Shown here piece after piece: positions 56,680 through 64,000 of a DNA stretch of 64,000 nt. The notes beneath the pieces are model-generated. The model was not told where the DNA came from, made no database searches, and worked only from the letters and a program-made list of their open reading frames with translations. Location of the stretch: assembly GCA_025934435.1 (NCBI GenBank), contig JAICYB010000003.1:31996-95995 (forward strand). Reading direction: 5' to 3'. The translations under genes were made by a program, and so were the position numbers. The stretch comes from Actinomycetes bacterium (lineage in GTDB: Bacteria > Actinomycetota > JAICYB01). Each line of letters begins with the position of its first letter. Positions within the stretch are counted from its first letter, which is position 1.

Positions 56680-59600
56680 GTGACGGGCCGAACCTGCGCA
56701 TCCTGCGGAGCGATCGCTCCCGTCGACGCGCGCTTCTGCCCGGCTTGTGGCACGCCGGCCGGGCCCCGCGCCGACGAACGTCGCGTCGCGACCGTGCTCT
56801 TCGCGGACGTCGTCGGTTTCACGCCGCTCTCCGAAGATCTCGATCCCGAGCAGGTGAAGAATCTGCTCGACCGGTGTTTCGAAGGCCTGTCCGCCGACAT
56901 CACCTCACACGGCGGACGCATCGACAAGATCGTCGGCGACGAGATCATGGCCGTGTTCGGCGCCCCGATCGCGCATGAGGACGACCCCGAGCGAGCCGTC
57001 CGGGCCGCGCTGCAGATGCAGCGTTCCCTCGCGCAGCACGCCGAAGAAACGGGGTCCGAGGTCCGGATGCGGATCGGCATCAACACGGGAGAAGTCGTCG
57101 TCGGCGGCCAGCGCGGCGGAGACGTCACGGCGCTCGGCGACGTCGTCAATATCGCGAAGCGCCTCCAGACCGAAGCGCCGCCCGGCGAGATCTTCGTCGG
57201 TCCGACGACCTACACCTCGACGAAAGAAGTCATCGCCTACGACGAGGTCGGTCCGCTGAACATCAAAGGCCGCGAAGCCGCGGTCGACGCGTGGCGCGCG
57301 GTCGAGTCGCTCGGCCTGCCGGGGTTCCGTCCCGGCCGCATCCGTACGCCGCTCTTCGGACGCAAGGCCGAGCTCGGCATGTTGTGGCAAGCCCTCGGTT
57401 CGTCCGTCGGGCAACGGATGCCGCACTTGGTGCTGCTCGTCGGCGAGGCGGGCGTCGGCAAGACGCGCCTCGTCGAAGAAGCGATCGAGATCGCTCGCGC
57501 GCAGCACGAAGCGCTCGTCATCGAAGGACGGTGCCTGCCGTACGGAGAAGCGAACCCGTGGTGGCCGATCGCCGAAGCCCTTCGACAAGCGTGCGCGATC
57601 GAGCCGGACGATCCCTCGGACGTCGCCGCGAAGAAGTGTCGCGAGTCGGTCGCCGCGGTCCTCGGAACGGAAGGCGAAGGCGTCGAAGCCGGACGAGTCG
57701 CGGACGGACTCCTGTATCTGATGGGCCACGAGGGCGCGCTTGCCGACCTCGAGCCGTCGCGAGCGCGGGACGAAGCCGTCCGCGCGATCCACCAATCACT
57801 TGCGGCCAACGCGCGAGCGCGTCCGCTCGTCGTCGTCCTGTCGGAGATCCACTGGGCGGACAAGTTGGTCCTCGATCTGATCGACAGCATGCTCGAGAGA
57901 CTTCGCAATCTCCCGATCGTGTTGCTGGCGACGGCGCGTCCGGAGCTGCACGAACGATGGACGCCGAAACTCGGTCGCTACGACCTGCACGTCATCAACC
58001 TGCAACCGCTCGAATCCGGCGCGGCGACGGAGCTCGTTCGCACGCTGCTCGGCAGCGATCCGTCCCCGCAACTGATCGAGATGATCGTCGACCGTGCCGG
58101 GGGGAACCCGCTCTTCCTCGAAGAGCTCATCGCGATCCTCGGCGAGAGCGACGGCGCCGGATCGCTCGAACAGACACAGCTGCCCGCGACGCTCCGCGGC
58201 CTCGTCGCCGCGCGGCTGGATGCGCTCGATGACGCAGAGCGCTCCGTACTCGAAGACGCTGCCGTCATCGGACGAAGCGGTCCGCTGAAGGCGTTGCTTG
58301 CGCTCTCGGAATCGCGCGGGCAGGACGGGACGAAGGGCAAACTCGCCGCGCTCCAGAACAAGGATCTCCTCGGCGTCGCCGAAGGGAGCTTCGAGTTCAA
58401 GTCGGACATCGTTCGCGACGTCGCGTACGAGACGCTGACGAAGCGCGAACGCGCACGCCGTCATGCCGCCGTTGCCCGATGGCTCTCGGACTACGCGAGC
58501 ATGACCGAGCGTGAGGACGAGCACCTCGAACGGATCGCTCACCACTTCGCGCAAGCTGCGCAGCTGGTTCGTGACATCGGGGACGTGGAAGGTGTTCCGT
58601 CCGATGTGGCCGGACAGAGTCTCGACTGGCTCGAGCGCGCCGCGCGCCGCGCGGAGATCCGCGAAACGCCGGGCGTGTCGATGCACCTCCTCGACCATGC
58701 CCTGCGGCTCATCGACGACGATTCGCCACGGCGCGCCGAGTTCTTACTCCACCGCGCGCGCGGTTGCGCGGCGACACGCCAGATGGCGTCCGCGTACCGG
58801 GACATCGAGGACGTCTTGTCCATCGCGGAACGCACGAACTCGGAAGGTCTCCGGGCGCGCGCCCTGACGTGTCGCGGCGAGATCGAGCAACGTGAGAGCG
58901 CGTACGAACGCTCGGCGACGACGCTCGAGGAAGCGGTGACGCTCTGGCGTCGGCTCGACGACAAGCGCGGGGAGGCCGAGGCGCTGCGCCTTTGGGGGTT
59001 CACATCCGTGCACCAGGGACGCCTCGACGAAGCGGAGCGTCTCATCTCTGAAGCGCTCGATATCTCACGGGAGATCCGCGACCGCCGCGGCGAGGCATGG
59101 TCGCAACAGAACCTCGCGTGGGCCGCGTTCTCGCGCGGCGATTACGACAAAGCCGAAGAACGATTGCACGACTCCGCGAATCTCTTCGAAGAGATCGGGG
59201 ATTACGGCGGCCGCGCGTGGGCGATCGGACTGCTCGGCTACGTGTGGTACTTCAAGGGCCGGCTGAACGAGGCAGGCGTCGTCGCTGAGAACAGCGTGCG
59301 GCTCTCGCACGAGCTCGGCGATCGCTGGGCGTACGGCATGATGCTCAGCCTCCTCGCGGGTGTTCGCCTGTGGCAAGGACAGACGAACGAAGCGCGCGCG
59401 CGTTCGAAAGAGGCTGTGCGGCTCTTCGAGGAGATGGACGACGCGATGGGTCTCTCGTTTGCGTCGGTGACGCGCGCAACATCACTCGTGCTCACCGGTT
59501 CCCCCGATGAAGGCATCGCACTGCTCGAGCGGCTCGGGCCGCGCGGCGGAACGTTCGTCGGGAACGAATTCACGAATGCCATCTCGAGGGCGAACCTGCT

Positions 59601-60177
59601 GACGATGCGGGGCGACGGCGTCCGCGCCGTCTCGATCCTCGACGCCGCCGGGATCACGAACGAGATCGGCGACCCGGACCTGCTTTCGACGAGGGCGCTC
59701 GCGCTGGTCGTGAGCGGACGCCCGGATGAAGGCTTTGCAGCGGCGTCAGTTGCGTGGTCGCTCGATCCGGACGAGATCGGTACGCGCGCCAATGTGGCGT
59801 CCACATTTGCGCTTGCCGCGGCCGCCGCAGGCAGGTCCGCGGACGCGGTCCGCGTCGGCGAAGAGGTCGGGCGTGTGGCCGGGACCTACCTCGATCAGCT
59901 CCGCGCGCACCTCGGGCGTGCGCTGGGCTTCGCGCAGCAGGACATGGCGATCGAAGCGCGGGCGGCACTCGGCTCAGCACACCGCATCGCGGCCGCGACG
60001 GAAGATCAGGTCAGCAAAGGCCTCGTCCGCCTTGCCGAAGCCGTTGTCGGCGAAGTCCGCGGATGGGAAGGCAACGCCGACGTCGGCGATGCGCGCAACA
60101 GGCTCGCGTCCCTGGACATCGACTTCTCCGGCTGGGAAGGCTTCTTCCGAACGGCTACCGGACCTCGTACGACCTGA
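56680..60177 (+). CDS. Class III nucleotidyl cyclase with AAA ATPase and TPR domains
   Basis: 1165 residues. An N-terminal zinc ribbon (C6, C9, C20, C23) leads into a class III cyclase domain (about 35-195) with metal aspartates Asp43 and Asp87, substrate-specifying Lys83 and Asp154, and transition-state residues Asn157 and Arg161. All are present, so adenylate cyclase activity is plausible. The AAA_16-type ATPase has P-loop GEAGVGKT at 255-262. From about 620 onward the protein is helical repeats of TPR type (EAERLISEALDISREIRDRRGEAW). This cyclase-ATPase-TPR plan is common in actinobacteria as a large signal sensor. The two CNB-domain proteins at 13.3-14.5 kb are possible readers of its product. 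Confidence 0.9.
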   Translation: MTGRTCASCGAIAPVDARFCPACGTPAGPRADERRVATVLFADVVGFTPLSEDLDPEQVKNLLDRCFEGLSADITSHGGRIDKIVGDEIMAVFGAPIAHEDDPERAVRAALQMQRSLAQHAEETGSEVRMRIGINTGEVVVGGQRGGDVTALGDVVNIAKRLQTEAPPGEIFVGPTTYTSTKEVIAYDEVGPLNIKGREAAVDAWRAVESLGLPGFRPGRIRTPLFGRKAELGMLWQALGSSVGQRMPHLVLLVGEAGVGKTRLVEEAIEIARAQHEALVIEGRCLPYGEANPWWPIAEALRQACAIEPDDPSDVAAKKCRESVAAVLGTEGEGVEAGRVADGLLYLMGHEGALADLEPSRARDEAVRAIHQSLAANARARPLVVVLSEIHWADKLVLDLIDSMLERLRNLPIVLLATARPELHERWTPKLGRYDLHVINLQPLESGAATELVRTLLGSDPSPQLIEMIVDRAGGNPLFLEELIAILGESDGAGSLEQTQLPATLRGLVAARLDALDDAERSVLEDAAVIGRSGPLKALLALSESRGQDGTKGKLAALQNKDLLGVAEGSFEFKSDIVRDVAYETLTKRERARRHAAVARWLSDYASMTEREDEHLERIAHHFAQAAQLVRDIGDVEGVPSDVAGQSLDWLERAARRAEIRETPGVSMHLLDHALRLIDDDSPRRAEFLLHRARGCAATRQMASAYRDIEDVLSIAERTNSEGLRARALTCRGEIEQRESAYERSATTLEEAVTLWRRLDDKRGEAEALRLWGFTSVHQGRLDEAERLISEALDISREIRDRRGEAWSQQNLAWAAFSRGDYDKAEERLHDSANLFEEIGDYGGRAWAIGLLGYVWYFKGRLNEAGVVAENSVRLSHELGDRWAYGMMLSLLAGVRLWQGQTNEARARSKEAVRLFEEMDDAMGLSFASVTRATSLVLTGSPDEGIALLERLGPRGGTFVGNEFTNAISRANLLTMRGDGVRAVSILDAAGITNEIGDPDLLSTRALALVVSGRPDEGFAAASVAWSLDPDEIGTRANVASTFALAAAAAGRSADAVRVGEEVGRVAGTYLDQLRAHLGRALGFAQQDMAIEARAALGSAHRIAAATEDQVSKGLVRLAEAVVGEVRGWEGNADVGDARNRLASLDIDFSGWEGFFRTATGPRTT

Positions 60178-60179
60178 CG

Positions 60180-60605
60180 GTGCCCGCGCTCGAACCGGAA
60201 CACGTACGGCATCTCGTCGCGAGCGCGCGCGTTGCGCATCTCGGAAGCGTCGATCCCGAGTGGGGCGTCCACATGGTGCCCGTCACGTTCGCGCTTGTCG
60301 GTGACGCGCTCGTGACCGCCGTCGACCACAAGCCGAAGCGTTCGCGCCGGCTCAGGCGCATCGCGAACATCGAACGCAACCACAGCGTGACGGTGCTCGT
60401 CGATCACTACGACGAAGACTGGACGCAGCTCTGGTGGTGCCGGCTCAGCGGACGCGCTCGCGTGATCTATCAAGGCGCGGAGTTCGAGCGCGCGGTCGAC
60501 GCCCTGGTGGCGCGGTACGAGCAATATGCCGACGCCCGGCCCCGCGGACCGGTGATCAGGGTGGACGTCTCACGCTGGGCTGGATGGGCCGCGACGGAGG
60601 CATAA
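60180..60605 (+). CDS. PPOX-class probable F420-dependent oxidoreductase (TIGR03668-like)
   Basis: 141 residues from a GTG 2 nt after the cyclase stop. The split-barrel pattern is clear: VAHLGSVDPEWGVHMVPVTFAL, then AVDHKPKRSRRLRRIANIERN and VLVDHYDEDWTQLWWCRLSGRA. The DHKPK and DHYDEDWxxLWW blocks are marks of a conserved actinobacterial PPOX subgroup thought to use F420. Substrate unknown. It may be co-transcribed with the cyclase. Confidence 0.85.
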   Translation: MPALEPEHVRHLVASARVAHLGSVDPEWGVHMVPVTFALVGDALVTAVDHKPKRSRRLRRIANIERNHSVTVLVDHYDEDWTQLWWCRLSGRARVIYQGAEFERAVDALVARYEQYADARPRGPVIRVDVSRWAGWAATEA

Positions 60606-60638
60606 GATGGGCCCGTCTACGACAAGGGGAGGGGTTTC

Positions 60639-62468
60639 ATGACGGTCGGCATCATTCCGCTCGACGTCCTGCTCGGCAACCCGGAGCGTGTGCAGCCGCA
60701 GCTCTCGCCGGACGGGAAGCGTCTCGCGTACGTCGCACCGCTCGACGGTGTTCTCAACGTCTGGGTCGGTGATATCGGCGCGGACAACTACGCGCCGGTC
60801 ACGCACGACACCGATCGCGGTGTCCAGGGCTACGCCTGGTGCTACGACAACAAGCACCTGTTGTACGTCCAGGATCAGGCCGGTGACGAGAATTGGCGGA
60901 TCTACACCGTCGATCTCGACAGCGCCGAGATCGTCGATCGCACGCCGTTCGAAGGCGTGCAGGCGCAGATCATCGCCCGCCGCAAGAAGTTCCCGAACGA
61001 GCTACTGATCGGACTCAACAAAGACAACCCGCAGCTGCACGACGTCTACCACCTCGACCTTCGGAGCGGTGAGCTGACGAAGCGCGCCGAGAACCCGGGT
61101 TTCCTCGGCTGGGTCGTCGACGACGAGTTCAAGGTTCGCGCCGGGATCGCGCCGCAGGCCGACGGGGGCTTCGTCCTCGCCGTGCGTGACGACGAAGAAG
61201 GGGAGTGGCGGCCGTTGATCGTGTTTCCGGCGGACGACGCACTGGTGTCGAACCCGATCGGGTTCACCGCCGACGGCGCGGGCATGTACCTCGTCACTTC
61301 GGTCGACGCGAACGCCGGTCGCCTCGTGAAGATGGACATCGCGACGGGAGCGGTGGAGGTCCTCGCGGAAGACCCGACGTACGACGTCGTCGGTGCGTCC
61401 GTCAATCCCGATACGCGCGAGCCCGAACTCGCGTTCTTCCTGAAGGAGAAGTTGGAGTACGTCGTCCTCGACCAGTCCATCCAGGCCGATATGGACGCGC
61501 TTCGCAAGCTGCAGGACGGAGATTTCGGACTCGTCGATCGCAGCATGGACGACCGCACGTGGATCGTCGCCTACGACGTCGACAACGGGCCCGTCCGGTA
61601 CTACAGCTTCGATCGCGCGTCGAAGCACGCGACGTTCCTCTTCGATCACCGGAGCGAGCTCAACGATCAGCCGCTCGTCGCGATGGAGCCGTTCAGCTTC
61701 AAGTCTCGCGATGGACTCGAGGTCCACGGTTACCTCTCGTTCCCGATCGACACGCCGCGGACGAAGCTCCCGACCGTCGTCAACGTGCACGGCGGTCCGT
61801 GGGCGCGCGACTCGTGGGGCTTCAACCCGGAAGCGCAGTGGCTCGCCAACCGCGGGTACCTGAGCGTGCAGATCAACTTCCGCGGATCCATCGGGTACGG
61901 CAAGGATTACGTGAACGCCGGCGATAAGGAGTGGGGCGGGAAGATGCAGGACGATGTCAGCGACGTCGTCCAGTGGGTGATCGATCAGGGTTACGCGGAT
62001 CCCGAACGGGTGTGCATCTACGGCGGCTCGTACGGCGGCTACGCCGCACTGGTCGGCGCCACCTTCACGCCCGAGCTCTACAAGTGCGCCGTCGCACTCT
62101 GTGGTCCGTCCAACCTCGAGACGTTCATCCTCGGTGTGCCGCCGTACTGGCAGCCGATGATCGCGATGTTGCACCGCCGGGTCGGCAACCCGGAGACGGA
62201 GAAGGACTTCCTTTGGTCGCGGTCGCCGCTGTCGAAGGTGGACAACATCTCCATCCCCCTGTTCGTCGGCCACGGCGCGAACGACCCGCGCGTGAAGCTC
62301 GCCGAGACGGAGCAGATCGTGGAGGCGATGAAGCGTAAGGGCATCCCGTACGAATTGCTCGTCAAGGACGACGAGGGCCATGGATTCGTGAAGCCCGAGA
62401 ACCGCCTCGACTACTACCGGAAGTGCGAGAAGTTCCTCGCGACACACCTGGGAGGACGCACCGAGTGA
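60639..62468 (+). CDS. S9-family prolyl oligopeptidase-like serine peptidase, copy 1
   Basis: 609 residues. An N-terminal seven-blade-type beta-propeller (about 1-350) precedes an alpha/beta hydrolase domain with GGSYGGY (Ser464), Asp549 in NDPRV and His581 in EGHGF. No signal peptide, so it is cytosolic. Acylaminoacyl-peptidase or dipeptidyl-peptidase activity is typical of the family. GGGGAGGGG 7-14 nt before the ATG supports the start. The next gene overlaps the stop and is a close paralogue. Confidence 0.9.
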   Translation: MTVGIIPLDVLLGNPERVQPQLSPDGKRLAYVAPLDGVLNVWVGDIGADNYAPVTHDTDRGVQGYAWCYDNKHLLYVQDQAGDENWRIYTVDLDSAEIVDRTPFEGVQAQIIARRKKFPNELLIGLNKDNPQLHDVYHLDLRSGELTKRAENPGFLGWVVDDEFKVRAGIAPQADGGFVLAVRDDEEGEWRPLIVFPADDALVSNPIGFTADGAGMYLVTSVDANAGRLVKMDIATGAVEVLAEDPTYDVVGASVNPDTREPELAFFLKEKLEYVVLDQSIQADMDALRKLQDGDFGLVDRSMDDRTWIVAYDVDNGPVRYYSFDRASKHATFLFDHRSELNDQPLVAMEPFSFKSRDGLEVHGYLSFPIDTPRTKLPTVVNVHGGPWARDSWGFNPEAQWLANRGYLSVQINFRGSIGYGKDYVNAGDKEWGGKMQDDVSDVVQWVIDQGYADPERVCIYGGSYGGYAALVGATFTPELYKCAVALCGPSNLETFILGVPPYWQPMIAMLHRRVGNPETEKDFLWSRSPLSKVDNISIPLFVGHGANDPRVKLAETEQIVEAMKRKGIPYELLVKDDEGHGFVKPENRLDYYRKCEKFLATHLGGRTE

Positions 62469-64000
62469 CCGTGAAGAAGATCCCCCTCGAGGTTCTGTTC
62501 GGAAACCCGGAAAAGGTCTCGCCGCAGATGTCGCCGGACGGGACGCGACTCGCGTATCTCGCGCCCGTGGACGGCGTATTGAACGTCTGGGTCGGTGCCG
62601 TCGGTTCGGACGACTTCAAGCCGGTGACGAACGACACCGACCGCGGTATCCGCTCGTACGCATGGGCGCACGACAACCAGCATCTCGTGTACATCCAGGA
62701 CCAGGGCGGAGACGAGAACTGGCGGCTCTACACGGTCGACCTCGATACCGGTGACGTCCGCGACCGCACGCCGTTCGACGGCGTGCAAGCTCGTATCAAC
62801 GGTGCGAGCAAGCGCCGTCCGCACGAGTTCCTGCTCGGCTTGAACGTCGACCGCAAGGAGCTGCACGACATCTACCACCTCGACCTTCGAACGGGAGAGT
62901 TGACGAAGCAGGTGTCGAACCCCGGATACGCGGGGTGGCTGGTCGATTACGACATGGTCGTCCGAGGCGGCCTGAAGATGCTGCCGGACGGGAGCAAAGA
63001 GGTGTACGTCCGCGACTCCGAGGACGACGACTGGCGAGTCGTCATGAAGATCGACGCCGACGACGGCGACATCGCCGGTCCCGTGGGATTCACCCGCGAC
63101 GGGAAGTCGATGTTGCTCCGCAGCGCGGAAGGCGTGAACGCCGCGCGTCTCGTGCGTCGCGATCTCGAGACGGGCGAGCAAGAAGTGATCGCGTCCGACC
63201 CGACCTACGACGTGAGCGGTGTCTGGCGCCATCAGGACACCTGGGATATCCGCGCTGTGACCTTCGTCAAGGACAAGACGGAGCGCATCTTCTTCGACGA
63301 CGACGCGGCGTCGGATTTCGCCGCTCTCGAGAAGGTCGAGCAAGGTGAGGTGCACGTCGTCGATGTCGATCACGCCGATGCGACGTGGATCGTGGCGTTC
63401 ACGCACGACGACGGTCCCGTCCGTTACCACGCGTGGGACCGCAAGTCGAAACAGGCGACGTTCCTGTTCGAGTCTCGTCCGGAGCTGAACGACTACGAGC
63501 TCGCACACATGGAGCCCTTCTCCTTCGAAGCCCGTGACGGCCTCGAGGTGCACGGCTACATCACGTTCCCCGTCGGCGCCGACCGGAAGAACCTCCCGTG
63601 CGTGCTGAACGTGCACGGGGGCCCGTGGGCGCGCGACACCTGGGGCTACGACCCGCAGGCGCAGTGGGTCGCGAACCAGGGCTACGTCTGCATCCAGGTG
63701 AACTACCGCGGGTCGATCGGCTACGGCAAGGAATTCCTCAACGCCGGCGACCGCGAGTGGGCGGGCAAGATGCACGACGACCTTCTCGACGCGATCGATT
63801 GGGCCGTCGAGCAGGGATACATCGACCGGTCGCGTGTCGCGATCTACGGCGGTTCGTACGGTGGGTACGCCGCACTCGTCGGCGCGACCTTCACACCGGA
63901 CGTCTTCCGGTGCGCCGTCGATGTCGTCGGGCCGTCGAATCTGATCACGTTGCTCGAGACGGTGCCGCCGTACTGGCAGCCGATGATCGCGCGATTCCAC
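62465..64000 (+). CDS. S9-family prolyl oligopeptidase-like serine peptidase, copy 2 (cut by window end)
   Basis: 512 codons are visible from a GTG overlapping the upstream TGA; the frame is still open at the last base, so the C-terminus lies outside. It is a paralogue of copy 1: IPLEVLFGNPEKVSPQMSPDG at the start, the propeller, then GGSYGGY with Ser464 at the identical residue number. The catalytic Asp and His would lie past the edge. The tandem pair is probably one transcript. Confidence 0.88.
   Translation, partial: MTVKKIPLEVLFGNPEKVSPQMSPDGTRLAYLAPVDGVLNVWVGAVGSDDFKPVTNDTDRGIRSYAWAHDNQHLVYIQDQGGDENWRLYTVDLDTGDVRDRTPFDGVQARINGASKRRPHEFLLGLNVDRKELHDIYHLDLRTGELTKQVSNPGYAGWLVDYDMVVRGGLKMLPDGSKEVYVRDSEDDDWRVVMKIDADDGDIAGPVGFTRDGKSMLLRSAEGVNAARLVRRDLETGEQEVIASDPTYDVSGVWRHQDTWDIRAVTFVKDKTERIFFDDDAASDFAALEKVEQGEVHVVDVDHADATWIVAFTHDDGPVRYHAWDRKSKQATFLFESRPELNDYELAHMEPFSFEARDGLEVHGYITFPVGADRKNLPCVLNVHGGPWARDTWGYDPQAQWVANQGYVCIQVNYRGSIGYGKEFLNAGDREWAGKMHDDLLDAIDWAVEQGYIDRSRVAIYGGSYGGYAALVGATFTPDVFRCAVDVVGPSNLITLLETVPPYWQPMIARFH

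Noticed and set aside
61002..64000. Two long antisense frames opposite the S9 peptidases
   Set aside because: They follow the codon periodicity of the peptidase genes and repeat each other only because the peptidases are paralogues.

Overview
The window reads as a GC-rich chromosome segment of an actinobacterium. The main evidence is a complete Pup-proteasome system: arc/mpa, dop, pup, prcB, prcA, pafA, and the WYL regulators pafB and pafC. This sits with tatA-tatC, a HelY-type helicase, F420/PPOX-type oxidoreductases, a type 2 NADH dehydrogenase and FabI. I cannot place it below phylum; a deep-branching or uncultured lineage is plausible. Several promoters look leaderless, with a TAnnnT box 6-8 nt before the start codon, as is common in actinobacteria.

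Layout. 1-7.6 kb: the tail of a PPOX-type gene, an alpha/beta hydrolase, a secreted GH5 glycosidase that appears circularly permuted, tRNA-Leu(GAG), an amino-acid-binding lipoprotein, and a tightly overlapping run M50-like membrane protein, ttuA with a fused ThiS-like domain, trmI, proA. 7.6-12 kb: an Rrf2 regulator beside a sulfonate/nitrate-type ABC transporter, then an acyl-CoA dehydrogenase. 12-14.5 kb: an AbiEi/DUF559 putative nuclease framed by hairpins, and two cyclic-nucleotide-binding-domain genes. 14.6-18.1 kb: arc-dop-pup. 18.1-22.1 kb: an atypical block of uncharacterised membrane and HEXXH genes, bounded by the 3' end of pup and a diverged second copy of that end. 22.1-35 kb: SDRs, Nudix, ndh, methyltransferase, an AAC(3)-like/APH(6)-like pair, FabI, zinc-ribbon membrane proteins, MarR and a ClC channel. 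35-42.1 kb: prcB-prcA-pafA, DUF3866, aldo/keto reductase, pafB-pafC. 42.1-43.7 kb: a second AbiEi/DUF559 gene, divergent from a DEDDy exonuclease across a 16-bp-arm palindrome. 43.7-64 kb: DUF309, MFS, acyl-CoA dehydrogenase, tatAC, an R2lox-type oxidase, a four-repeat secreted protein, two beta-lactamase-fold hydrolases, helY, a stop-interrupted lipid kinase, a cyclase/ATPase/TPR regulator, a PPOX-type enzyme and two S9 peptidases, the last cut by the window end.

How the genes work together. Dop matures Pup, PafA ligates it, Arc unfolds tagged proteins into the PrcAB chamber, and PafBC is the associated DNA-damage regulator. The Rrf2/ABC block and the TtuA fusion hint at a sulfur theme, which is inference.

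The least conventional signals are: a 12-mer, GGACGAACCACC, present eight times exactly on both strands and in different reading frames; the pup-tail duplication around the 4-kb block; two AbiEi/DUF559 genes sharing a ribosome-site hairpin and tandem 3' hairpins; and the permuted GH5. All calls come from reading the sequence alone; no database search was run.
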